A model generated the notes under the pieces. It worked only from the letters and a program-made list of their open reading frames with translations. It did not search any database and had not been told where the DNA came from. Shown here piece after piece: positions 1 through 6,796 of a stretch of 20,596 bases of DNA. The stretch comes from CBFHOS01 sp965657645. GTDB lineage: Bacteria > Pseudomonadota > Alphaproteobacteria > Puniceispirillales > Puniceispirillaceae. The first letter of the stretch is position 1, and each line of letters starts with the position of its first letter. Location: contig CBFHOS010000030.1 of assembly GCA_965657645.1 (NCBI GenBank), positions 1 through 20,596 on the forward strand, read 5' to 3'. The position numbers and the translations under genes are program-made.

Positions 1-174
1 GGGTAGGGCGAGGAATTGCCAAAACGCGTCAAATACCGGACCGTCAGGCGTTCTGCCTAGCCCCGGAAAATAGCCGAATGCCGGCACAATTACCCCCAAT
101 AGCCCGACAAGCAAAGGGCTGATAAACAATAACAGCACAAATAGTCTGGCTATGTTTACGGCTTTGCTCGGCAT
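1..174 (-). CDS. ynjC: YnjC-type ABC transporter permease, N-terminal fragment
   Basis: This is the first 58 codons of a leftward gene that continues beyond the window edge. The reading frame opens with ATG at 174-172 and stays open to base 1. The visible residues begin MPSKAVNIARLF and form one long hydrophobic segment (about residues 9-33) followed by a Gly/Pro-rich periplasmic stretch containing PGLGRTPDGPVF, the usual beginning of a permease of the ThiP/YnjC type. It starts 22 bases after the stop of the YnjB-like binding protein, so the two are almost certainly one transcript; a GGGGAATAA stretch in the gap may serve as ribosome binding site. The full-length family protein is normally a fused double permease of about 500 residues, which cannot be checked here. 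The assignment rests on the neighbour as much as on the fragment. Confidence 0.75.
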   Translation of the reverse strand, partial: MPSKAVNIARLFVLLLFISPLLVGLLGVIVPAFGYFPGLGRTPDGPVFDAFWQFLALP

Positions 175-196
175 ATTTGAGGTTATTCCCCGCTTG

Positions 197-1528
197 TTAC
201 TCGCCACTGGCGTATCGGCGTTGCCACTCCCGCGCAAGATGGTTCACCCATGATGGATGCGGTTCAGCAAGGCTAGGGGCAAGTTCGCTCTCTGACAAGG
301 TTGCGATACCTCTTGGCAAGGCGTCAAAGCGAGCCTTGTCCGGATCGGATAATTTGCCCTGTGAAAGCACGGTTGGATCACCCCAGATGCGCGGATCGGC
401 CTTGTGGATTTGGGCTTCGGGCGATAACAGGAAATTCGCCACTATCTTGGCGCCTTGCGGGGCCGAGGCATTGAATGGAATTGCCAGAAAATGAACATTG
501 GCCAGCGTTCCCGCATCGTGAATATAGGTGCGCACGCTATCCGGCAAAGAGCCATTGGCAATGGCCGCTGAGGCATCCGCCGGGTTAAAGGCGATGGCAA
601 TATCAATCTCGCCATCACCAAGCAATTGCCGCAATGCCGGATAATTCGCCGGATAGACCGCGCCCGCCCGCCACAAATTTGGCCGCGCCCGATCTAGCCA
701 TGCCCATAGGGGCTTTGTGACGGCATCGAAATCAGCATCCTCAACTGGCTGATAGAGTGGGGAATTGTCGGTGCTTAGTTCAATTAACAACTGTTTCAAA
801 AACGAATTGCCGATGAAATCAGGTGGCTGGGGAAAGGTGAAACGGCCGGGATTGTTGGCGATGTATTCAGCCAAAGCACGCGCCGAGCGTGGTGGTTCGG
901 CTAGAAAGGCGGAATTATAGGCAAAAACAAGCTGGGCACGGCCCCACGGTGATTCAAGACCATCGGTCGGCACTGCAAAATCATTCACTATTCCGGGAAA
1001 TTCAGCCGCATCCGTATAACGCCAATTCGGCAAGTCCTGAACCCAGCTATCGGCTTGCAGGAGCCCGGCTGATTTCATTGCGGCAAAATTAGCCCCATTG
1101 ACCCAGACCAAATCAATTGTGCCGTCTTCGGTGCGTCCAGCCGCCTGTTCACCCAGAATACGGGCGATGGCTGTGGCGGTGTCATCTAGCTTTACATGGC
1201 GCAAGGTGACGCCGTAGCGCTGTTTTACAATGTCGCCAGCCCAGCTAATATAGGTGTTGATTTTATCATCCCCGCCCCATGCATTGAAATACACGGTTTG
1301 CCCTTTTGCCTCGGTGCTAAGGCGGGCAAAGTCACTGGTTAAATCACTGGTTGAATCACTGGCAAACGCTTTGTGAGTAGCGCCATTGATGCCGCCAATG
1401 ACGCCGCCAACCATAATGGTTGCGATCGCGATAAAATTGATAACAGGCCGTGCAAATAGCCGGGTCGTGGCATGCATAAGGCGCCTCATATGAATTACAA
1501 ATGGTTCAGTTGGATGGGTCGACGGCAT
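197..1528 (-). CDS. ynjB: YnjB-like ABC transporter substrate-binding protein
   Basis: Periplasmic solute-binding component of a YnjBCD importer, a family related to the thiamine ThiBPQ system but with unknown substrate. The protein (up to 443 residues) matches E. coli YnjB along its length as I recall it: YFNAWGGDDKIN near residue 80, IDLVWVNGANF near 138, LPNWRY, ESPWGRAQL, PQPPDFIGNSFLKQLL, NVHFLAIPFNA, VANFLLSPEAQIHKADP, and AEPHPSWVNHL near the end. A hydrophobic export signal spans about residues 29-50 with a likely cut after AFA at 54-56. The first ATG gives an N-region longer than usual; ATG at 1489 (residue 14) gives a more normal signal peptide, and neither has a clear ribosome binding site, so the start is unsettled. 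Directly after the predicted cut lies a 12-bp tandem repeat coding for SDSTSDLTSD. The permease follows 22 bases downstream; the ATPase is divergent. Confidence 0.9.
   Translation of the reverse strand: MPSTHPTEPFVIHMRRLMHATTRLFARPVINFIAIATIMVGGVIGGINGATHKAFASDSTSDLTSDFARLSTEAKGQTVYFNAWGGDDKINTYISWAGDIVKQRYGVTLRHVKLDDTATAIARILGEQAAGRTEDGTIDLVWVNGANFAAMKSAGLLQADSWVQDLPNWRYTDAAEFPGIVNDFAVPTDGLESPWGRAQLVFAYNSAFLAEPPRSARALAEYIANNPGRFTFPQPPDFIGNSFLKQLLIELSTDNSPLYQPVEDADFDAVTKPLWAWLDRARPNLWRAGAVYPANYPALRQLLGDGEIDIAIAFNPADASAAIANGSLPDSVRTYIHDAGTLANVHFLAIPFNASAPQGAKIVANFLLSPEAQIHKADPRIWGDPTVLSQGKLSDPDKARFDALPRGIATLSESELAPSLAEPHPSWVNHLAREWQRRYASGE
1332..1367. repeat. 12-bp in-frame tandem repeat inside ynjB-like gene
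   Basis: Three consecutive 12-base units read on the plus strand: TCACTGGTTAAA, TCACTGGTTGAA, and the diverged TCACTGGCAAAC. Because the unit is four codons, copy-number change keeps the reading frame. In the protein it encodes a low-complexity Ser/Thr/Asp linker just after the predicted signal peptide, ahead of the first conserved block. Confidence 0.8.
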
Positions 1529-1664
1529 AGCGAGATGCTATCAACCAGCAAACTATGATGACACCCTATAATGTGCAAGCATTCAAGCCTAGCAAAATGG
1601 ATTAAACTGCGCGATATTCTTCCCCTTGTTGCGGTGAATAGGGCGTTATTCTGGATGACTTTCA
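1529..1664. promoter_or_regulatory. Divergent intergenic region with candidate promoters
   Basis: This 136-base gap must hold the start signals for the leftward ynjBC genes and the rightward ynjD gene. On the plus strand a perfect TATAAT lies at 1567-1572, about 90 bases ahead of the ynjD start, but no good -35 box is seen at the normal distance. On the minus strand a TTGCTA hexamer followed 16 bases later by CATTAT is a plausible leftward promoter that overlaps the same TATAAT region, so the two promoters may compete. This is eye-level matching only; sigma-70 boxes in alphaproteobacteria are loose. Confidence 0.35.
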
Positions 1665-2327
1665 ATGCTTGAAATTGAACAGCTTAGTTTTGGCTTTGCC
1701 AGGGGCGATAACAGGGGCGATAACAGGGGCGATAACGCGCTGGTTAGTGATTTGTCATTTAGTGTCGAACCGGGACAATTGCGTCTTATTCAAGGGCGAA
1801 GCGGTTGCGGTAAATCGACATTGCTAAAGTTGATCTCTAGCCGCGCGCCGGAAGGGTTGAATTGGTCGGGTAATATCAAACTCAATGGCGTTGAATTGGC
1901 GTCGATGCCCGAGGAACAGCGCGGTGTCGGCATATTGTTCCAAGATCCGCTATTGTTCCCGCATCTAACGGTTGGCGATAATCTCGCCTTTGGCCTAGTG
2001 CGCCGGCCCGGCATGATCACGCGGGCCGAACGCCGCGCCGCGGTTGAAAATGCATTGCATGTGGCTGATCTCGACGGGTTTGCAGAACGTGATCCAGCGA
2101 GCCTATCAGGTGGTCAGGCGGCGCGTGTTGGTCTGATGCGGTCATTGCTGGCCGAACCTGATGCACTATTGCTGGACGAGGCCTTTAGCGCTCTTGATCC
2201 AGAGTTGCGCTATCAGTTTGGCTCTTTTGTGATGGGACAGGTGCGAGAGCGCAACATTCCGGCCTTGTTGGTCAGCCATGATAATGGCGATAGTCTATTT
2301 GCCAGTGGTGATATCATCACGATTTAG
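1665..2327 (+). CDS. ynjD: YnjD-like ABC transporter ATP-binding protein
   Basis: ATPase that powers the YnjBC importer at the inner membrane. At 220 residues it is a single nucleotide-binding domain of normal size. Walker A is GRSGCGKST at 44-52; the Q-loop lies in GILFQDPLLFPHL; the signature is LSGGQAARVGLMRSLLAEP; Walker B is ALLLDEAFSALD; the switch His is in LLVSHD. The block ILFQDPLLF followed later by LSGGQAARVGLMRSLLA closely resembles E. coli YnjD. Unusual points: the gene is on the opposite strand from its permease and binding protein, and between the first two beta strands it carries three exact RGDN copies from a 12-bp repeat, where one copy would give the usual spacing. Thiamine-type ATPase (ThiQ) is the main alternative. 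The serine hydrolase follows within about 20 bases, probably co-transcribed. Confidence 0.88.
   Translation: MLEIEQLSFGFARGDNRGDNRGDNALVSDLSFSVEPGQLRLIQGRSGCGKSTLLKLISSRAPEGLNWSGNIKLNGVELASMPEEQRGVGILFQDPLLFPHLTVGDNLAFGLVRRPGMITRAERRAAVENALHVADLDGFAERDPASLSGGQAARVGLMRSLLAEPDALLLDEAFSALDPELRYQFGSFVMGQVRERNIPALLVSHDNGDSLFASGDIITI
1701..1736. repeat. 12-bp perfect tandem repeat inside ynjD-like gene
   Basis: Three exact copies of AGGGGCGATAAC, in frame, encode RGDN three times at residues 13-24 of the ATPase. They sit immediately after the aromatic pair FGF, where the adenine-stacking A-loop residue is expected, and before the ALVSDLSF strand. Exact identity of all three copies indicates recent expansion or contraction. 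Confidence 0.92.
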
Positions 2328-2347
2328 AAAAACCAGAGGTGCGCGCT

Positions 2348-3571
2348 ATGAGCCAAGATTTTATGAAGATAATGACTGGTGCCCCACCCGCGCCAGCCAA
2401 TCAGGTGAGTTTGAAGAATTGGCGCGACCCCGGATTTGGCCGGTGGTCATTTTCCCATGTGCGCCAGCTATTACCAACCGCACCAATTGCGCCGTCATCA
2501 TCTCATGCGTCTGGCATATCTGGCGATCTTGCAAGTGGTGGCTTGCAGGATCTAGCGGATCTTTCGTTCACCAAGGGTTCGGCATCCTACTCCCTTGATG
2601 CGTTCCTAAAGGATAGCCAGAGCGACTGTTTTATGGTCATGCAGGATGGCAAGCTGGTCTATCAATGGTTTGATGGCTTTGGCGCACCGGACCGCCAGCA
2701 TATTGTGTTTTCCGTATCAAAATCGATTACCAGCCTGCTAGCAGGTGTGTTGGCGGGGCAGGGGGTGGTTGATGTTGAGCGTGATATATCTTCCTACCTG
2801 CCAGAGGTCGCTGGTAGTGCTTATGACGGTGCCACAATCCGCCATTTGCTGGATATGACAATCGCCTCGGCCTTTGTTGAGGATTATCTAGATACCACGG
2901 GCGTGTTTATGGCCTATCGCCGCGCGTCTGCGTGGAACCCTATCGAAGAAGGGCAGACCACCAACGGCTTGCGCGATTTTCTGGCGCATTTACCGGCTTC
3001 GGACGGCAATCATGGCCATCGGCACCATTATTGCTCGACCCATACTGATATGCTCGGCTGGGTGCTGGAACGCGCCGCTGGATTGCCCATAAACGAGCTC
3101 TTTTCCACATTGCTCTTTGCCCCAAGCGGCACTAGGGACGAGGCCTATATCACGGTGGAGTCCTTTGGCGCGCCGAGGGTTGCTGGCGGCATTTGTCTGA
3201 CCGCACCAGATTTGTTGCGTTTGGCAGACATGACGCGCTGCGGCGGGGCTGTGGGATCGCGTCAAATTGTTCCAGAATCATGGATCAATGATTTTACCGG
3301 CTATGCCGATACCAGCGCATGGCAACGCCAAATCGGCGGTTCACGGTTGTTTGATTCTGGCAATTACCGATCAAAATGGTACCAGACAGGGTTTGAGGAT
3401 GGTGAATATTGCGCCATTGGTATTCATGGCCAATGGATATGGATCAACCCCAAACGCGGCGTCACCATCATCCGGATGGCATCACGCGATATGCCGCTGG
3501 ACACTGATACTGATACAATTTTGCTAGAGGCGTTCAAGGCGGTAGCCAGAGCCGTTAGCCAGAGCGGTTAG
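2348..3571 (+). CDS. Serine hydrolase, beta-lactamase / 6-aminohexanoate-dimer hydrolase (NylB) type
   Basis: Penicillin-recognising-fold hydrolase (Beta-lactamase family, class C-like), likely acting on an amide or ester; natural substrate unknown. The nucleophile motif SVSK (Ser122, Lys125 counting from the chosen ATG) follows HIVF, and the second motif YCS (Tyr228) precedes THTDMLGWVLER. The Ser-Tyr spacing is close to that of NylB. The C-terminal block IGIHGQWIWINPKRGV resembles the third active-site strand of the NylB branch rather than the KTG of true beta-lactamases. I chose ATG at 2348 over a GTG at 2339 because GAGGTG sits six bases ahead of it. About 407 residues, with no convincing signal peptide, so it may be cytoplasmic. 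It lies 20 bases after ynjD and may be its operon partner. A 13-bp repeat covers the stop codon. Confidence 0.85.
   Translation: MSQDFMKIMTGAPPAPANQVSLKNWRDPGFGRWSFSHVRQLLPTAPIAPSSSHASGISGDLASGGLQDLADLSFTKGSASYSLDAFLKDSQSDCFMVMQDGKLVYQWFDGFGAPDRQHIVFSVSKSITSLLAGVLAGQGVVDVERDISSYLPEVAGSAYDGATIRHLLDMTIASAFVEDYLDTTGVFMAYRRASAWNPIEEGQTTNGLRDFLAHLPASDGNHGHRHHYCSTHTDMLGWVLERAAGLPINELFSTLLFAPSGTRDEAYITVESFGAPRVAGGICLTAPDLLRLADMTRCGGAVGSRQIVPESWINDFTGYADTSAWQRQIGGSRLFDSGNYRSKWYQTGFEDGEYCAIGIHGQWIWINPKRGVTIIRMASRDMPLDTDTDTILLEAFKAVARAVSQSG
3543..3571. repeat. 13-bp tandem duplication at the hydrolase stop codon
   Basis: TAGCCAGAGCCGT is followed directly by TAGCCAGAGCGGT and then TAG. The three TAG trinucleotides are 13 bases apart, so only the last is in frame and ends the gene. 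Gain or loss of one unit would change the C-terminal residues. Confidence 0.75.
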
Positions 3572-3605
3572 GGGATAACCCAAAACTGCCGGAGACAATA
3601 TACCC

Positions 3606-3660
3606 TTGCCAATGACCGATTTAGGCCTAAGGTTTTAATAATGCGGTAGATAAGAGGTGG
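3606..3660 (+). promoter_or_regulatory. Candidate promoter/operator and ribosome binding site of the mttB-like gene
   Basis: The 95-base gap after the hydrolase contains a perfect 10-base palindrome TTAGGCCTAA at 3621-3630, an AT-rich TTTTAATAAT just after it, and a strong ribosome binding site AAGAGGTGG at 3652-3660, which supports the GTG start at 3667. A hexamer ATGACC at 3612-3617 lies about 18 bases before TAATAA, so the palindrome would fall in the promoter spacer where a repressor could bind. The promoter is inference; the ribosome site is convincing. Confidence 0.4.
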
Positions 3661-3666
3661 GTTGGT

Positions 3667-5253
3667 GTGGCTGATGACATGATCAATGCGGGTGGCGACA
3701 ACACATCTGACGAGCGCCGGGCCGAGCGCGTTGGTGGGCGGTCATCCCGCCGGGCCAAACGCGCAATCAAAGTAGAGCCGATGTTGCCAACATTAATTGG
3801 CAAAATACCGTTAACCGAGCCGATGGACGACGAACAAATCGGCAAGATCGATGATGCGTCGATGTCTATTCTAGAAGAAGTCGGCGTGGTCTTTCGCGAC
3901 CCTATCGCGATCGAGGATTGGCGCCGCGCTGGGGCTCGTATTGATGGGGATCTGGTTAGGTTTGAGCGCGATCATATCCGTGAGTTGATCGCCTCCATTC
4001 CCGCCGATATCACCCTGCATGCCCGCAATCCGGACAATACGGTCGCGCTAGGTGGGCGCAAATCGATTTTTATACCGATGACAGGTGCGCCCTATTTGCG
4101 TGATCTGGAGGATGAGCGCCGATTGCCGACGCTGGACGATCTCGGCATGTTTCACAAATTGGCCCATATGGCACCCGCGATGCATTCATCAGCGCATCAT
4201 ATTGTTGAACCGATGGACCATGCCGTGCCGCACCGGCATTTGCGCATTACCTATTCATCGATGAAATATTCCGACAAAGTCTTTATGGGCATGACCACAT
4301 CCGGCAAGAACGGCCAGGATGTCATGGAAATGTGCGATATTCTGTTTGGCGCCGATTATCTGGAGGATCATCCGGTGGTGGTTGGCAATATCAACGGCAA
4401 TTCGCCGCTGGTGTGGGATGAAACCATGCTCGGTGCGCTACGTTCATTTGTGCGGCGTAATCAGCCGGTTTTATGCTCACCCTTTGTGCTGGGCGGTGCT
4501 AATACGCCTGCGTCAACCGTTCCCGCTGTGGCCCAGCTAAATGCCGAGGCATTATCCGCGCTGGCCTATACCCAAGTCGTTCGCAAGGGCGCACCGGCAA
4601 TCTATGGGCATTATCTATCAACGGTTTCAATGCGTTCTGGTGCGCCGATGGCGGGCACGCCGGAAATATCGTTGATGAATTTCATGATCGGCCAGATGGC
4701 ACGGTTCTATGGGGTGCCGTGGCGGACGTCTAACACGCTGGGCGGGGCCAAGACCCTTGATGCTCAATCGGGCTATGAGAGCGCCACAACCTTGATGGCG
4801 GTGTTGATGTCGGGGGCCAATTATATCTGGCATTCGGCTGGGTGGAACGAGGCTGGCATGCATTGTTCGGTGGCCAAATTCATGGTCGATGCAGAGCAAT
4901 GCGCGATGGGTTATCGGATGGCCGAGGGGTTGCGCTGGGATGATTTTGACGAGGCGCTGTCTGCGGTGTGGGATATTGGCCCGGGTGGCCATTATCTTGG
5001 ACACGCCCATACGCTTGAGAATTTTGAGCGGGCGTTCTTTATGCCAAAGCTGTTCGACAATAATTCCTATGAGCAATGGGCCGCAGAGGGCAGTAAAGAC
5101 GTCACCCAGCGTGCGCTGGAACAGGCTAAAAACATGCTCAACGAATATGAAGAGCCAAAGATTGATCAGGCCATTGACGAGGAATTGCGGGATTATATCG
5201 CTCGGCGTGAGCGTGAAATCCCCGACCATCTTGGTCTGAATGAGGATTATTAA
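3667..5253 (+). CDS. MttB-family (trimethylamine/quaternary amine) methyltransferase, non-pyrrolysine
   Basis: Member of the MttB superfamily, which transfers a methyl group from a tertiary or quaternary amine to a corrinoid protein. The frame is open for 528 residues with no internal TAG, so it is the non-pyrrolysine branch, to which glycine betaine and other quaternary-amine methyltransferases belong. An Arg-rich N-terminus (about residues 16-38), common in alphaproteobacterial members, leads into PLTEPMDDEQIGKIDDASM. Other hallmarks are ARNPDN, KFMVDAEQ, and the C-terminal GPGGHYLGHAHTLENF at about 438-453 followed by SKDVTQRALE. The start is GTG, fixed by AAGAGGTGG about seven bases upstream; an ATG at 3679 is the alternative. 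Substrate is unknown. No corrinoid protein or RamA-type activase is in the window. It converges with an FAD oxidase 22 bases away, which could act on a demethylated amine, but they are not one transcript. Confidence 0.92.
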   Translation: MADDMINAGGDNTSDERRAERVGGRSSRRAKRAIKVEPMLPTLIGKIPLTEPMDDEQIGKIDDASMSILEEVGVVFRDPIAIEDWRRAGARIDGDLVRFERDHIRELIASIPADITLHARNPDNTVALGGRKSIFIPMTGAPYLRDLEDERRLPTLDDLGMFHKLAHMAPAMHSSAHHIVEPMDHAVPHRHLRITYSSMKYSDKVFMGMTTSGKNGQDVMEMCDILFGADYLEDHPVVVGNINGNSPLVWDETMLGALRSFVRRNQPVLCSPFVLGGANTPASTVPAVAQLNAEALSALAYTQVVRKGAPAIYGHYLSTVSMRSGAPMAGTPEISLMNFMIGQMARFYGVPWRTSNTLGGAKTLDAQSGYESATTLMAVLMSGANYIWHSAGWNEAGMHCSVAKFMVDAEQCAMGYRMAEGLRWDDFDEALSAVWDIGPGGHYLGHAHTLENFERAFFMPKLFDNNSYEQWAAEGSKDVTQRALEQAKNMLNEYEEPKIDQAIDEELRDYIARREREIPDHLGLNEDY

Positions 5254-5275
5254 CCCTGATCTTGGGGCGGCATGC

Positions 5276-6679
5276 CTATAATTCGCGGCCCGCACGCCAT
5301 TCACGATATCGCAGAACAGCATGCGCCCCGATTGATGCAAATGGTTCCGGTGGCAAGCGTTTTGGCGGTTCATAAGCCAGCATGCGTTCCAAAGATTGAT
5401 GATTGTCACGCAAATTGCCGGTGGCAAGATCAGCCGCGACAATGCCGGATAATGTACCGCGTGCCGTGCCCAATCCATTCTGGCAACAGGCCGATATCAT
5501 CCCGTCTTCAATTTCGCCAAAGGCTGGCACATCATTGAGGCTCAGGCATAATTTACCGCCCCAAGAATAGGCCATTTCGACATCGCTTAATTCTGGAAAA
5601 CGGGCGGCAAAACTGGCTTCGTGATGGCGCCGCTGGCGGTTTGAAAACCCTTCGCTGACCTCCATCGAGGCGGCAAAGCGGGATTGGTTGCGCACGATAA
5701 TCCGTGGGCCAGAACGGCCATGAATGCGCCGCACCGTCGTGCCAATCGGATCTGACGGGGTAATGCCCCATCGCTTTTGTCCGCCGAGGCGCTTTTCTTC
5801 GTCATCGGTTAATCTGCGGGTCATCGAGGCGAACAGAAACACATGCATCAAACGCCGCTTGAAAAAGCCAAAGCTCTCGATATGACCATTTACCGCCATG
5901 ATTATATGTGGCGTCTTAATCGTGCCGCCTGCCGCGCTGGTCACGCTCCAGATACCGTTGGCGCGGTCCATTTTAATGACCGGGCTATTTTCGTAAATGC
6001 TAACTCTATTGGCCAAACCGGCGGCGATCCCGCGCACATAGGCGGCGGGATGGAGCATAACCGTGCCGGGGGTATAAAGCCCCTGATCATAATAGCTGGT
6101 GCCGCACGCCTCGCGCATCATCTTGGCATCTAATATCTGCGACGCCTCGCCAAGTTCGTCTAGGTGCGCGGCATAGGCGATGTTATGTGCGACCCCCGCG
6201 GCAGAGGCGGCGCCGTTTATCTTGCCACTCTTGGCGACAATCTCTTCATCCAGCCCATATTCGCTGGCGCAATCCAGCGCAAAGTCAATGGCCCGCCGAT
6301 TCATCTTTATCTGCAGCAGATCATCTTCACGATTGCCAGCATAATCTTTCGATGAGAGCACATGCGGCAAATCTATCATAAAGCCAGAATTGCGACCGGC
6401 TGGACCCTCACCAATGCGGCCAGCCTCAATAAGGGCGATGGTTTCGTTTTTCCCGCAATGTTGGGCAAGACGCCGCGCCGCCGAAATACCGGCAAACCCA
6501 CCACCAATAATAAGCCAATCGGCACTGACAGAACCGGCCACAGAACCGGCCACAGAACCGGCCACAGATCCGGTCACAGAATCGGTGAGTTGATGAGCCG
6601 CATCGGCGGGTGACAGCAAAGCGTTCCATGCCGCTTTACCGGGGTTTTTTGGCAAGTTTCTAGCAGTTAAGTGCGTCAT
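5276..6679 (-). CDS. DAO-type FAD-dependent oxidoreductase
   Basis: FAD-linked amine or amino acid oxidase of the DadA / glycine-sarcosine oxidase superfamily. The dinucleotide-binding motif DWLIIGGGFAGISAARRLAQ follows the N-terminal leader, then come LIEAGRIGEGPAGRNSGFMIDLPH, the FAD-contact region, and near the C-terminus AYSWGGKLCLSLNDVPAFGEI and CCQNGLGTARGTLSGIVAADL, the usual second FAD contact. Substrate unknown. The open frame extends upstream to 6760, but I prefer ATG at 6679 (467 residues), because related proteins as I recall them begin near NLPKNPGKAAWNALL and the longer frame would overlap the promoter zone of the divergent binding-protein gene; neither start has a strong ribosome site. 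A GSVA repeat from a 12-bp tandem array lies just before the FAD motif. The gene ends 22 bases from the stop of the convergent mttB-like gene, which suggests but does not prove a shared methylamine function. Confidence 0.87.
   Translation of the reverse strand: MTHLTARNLPKNPGKAAWNALLSPADAAHQLTDSVTGSVAGSVAGSVAGSVSADWLIIGGGFAGISAARRLAQHCGKNETIALIEAGRIGEGPAGRNSGFMIDLPHVLSSKDYAGNREDDLLQIKMNRRAIDFALDCASEYGLDEEIVAKSGKINGAASAAGVAHNIAYAAHLDELGEASQILDAKMMREACGTSYYDQGLYTPGTVMLHPAAYVRGIAAGLANRVSIYENSPVIKMDRANGIWSVTSAAGGTIKTPHIIMAVNGHIESFGFFKRRLMHVFLFASMTRRLTDDEEKRLGGQKRWGITPSDPIGTTVRRIHGRSGPRIIVRNQSRFAASMEVSEGFSNRQRRHHEASFAARFPELSDVEMAYSWGGKLCLSLNDVPAFGEIEDGMISACCQNGLGTARGTLSGIVAADLATGNLRDNHQSLERMLAYEPPKRLPPEPFASIGAHAVLRYREWRAGREL
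6531..6590. repeat. 12-bp in-frame tandem repeat inside the FAD oxidoreductase gene
   Basis: On the plus strand three exact units GAACCGGCCACA (6531-6566) are followed by GATCCGGTCACA and the more diverged GAATCGGTGAGT. On the coding (minus) strand this gives a run of GSVA/GSVT units between the N-terminal leader and the FAD-binding strand. The unit is four codons, so length changes preserve the frame. Confidence 0.92.
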
Positions 6680-6796
6680 GTTTTCACTGTAACCAGAATA
6701 TTCGATTTGTTTATCCCTAAATTGTAATTTCCGACTTGTTATCAGCGAATGAATCGTCATTATTCATCTGTTAATATTTATCTTTTGGAGGAAATG
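6680..6796. promoter_or_regulatory. Divergent intergenic region and ribosome binding site ahead of the liv-type operon
   Basis: AT-rich gap between the leftward FAD oxidoreductase and the rightward binding-protein gene. A plausible rightward promoter is TTGTTA (6736-6741) with CATTAT 16 bases later (6758-6763), which would give a leader of about 27 bases. An imperfect inverted repeat (GAATGA ... TTATTC, 6747-6765) overlaps it and could be an operator. TTTTGGAGG ending at 6791 is a strong ribosome binding site that favours the second of two adjacent ATG codons, at 6797. Confidence 0.45.

Noticed and set aside
177..494. Plus-strand open frame opposite the ynjB-like gene
   Set aside because: Antisense to a strongly supported conserved coding region, with no ribosome site or family features.
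3667..5253. Pyrrolysine-coding MttB
   Set aside because: There is no in-frame TAG inside the gene, so this is the non-pyrrolysine branch.
5254..5275. Terminator between the convergent mttB-like and FAD genes
   Set aside because: Only a CCC/GGG three- to four-base pairing is possible and there is no T-run.
4627..5478. Long minus-strand open frame of 283 codons opposite the mttB-like gene
   Set aside because: It lies almost wholly antisense to a well-supported gene, runs into the convergent gene, and its residues show no recognisable family pattern; it is a codon-bias shadow.
6362..6613. Plus-strand open frame with HRTG repeats across the FAD gene repeat
   Set aside because: The repeats read through because the unit is a multiple of three in every frame; the conserved FAD-binding motif is on the minus strand.
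6680..6760. N-terminal extension of the FAD oxidoreductase from ATG 6760
   Set aside because: It would overlap the divergent promoter zone, adds residues without family similarity, and lacks a ribosome site; ATG 6679 fits better.
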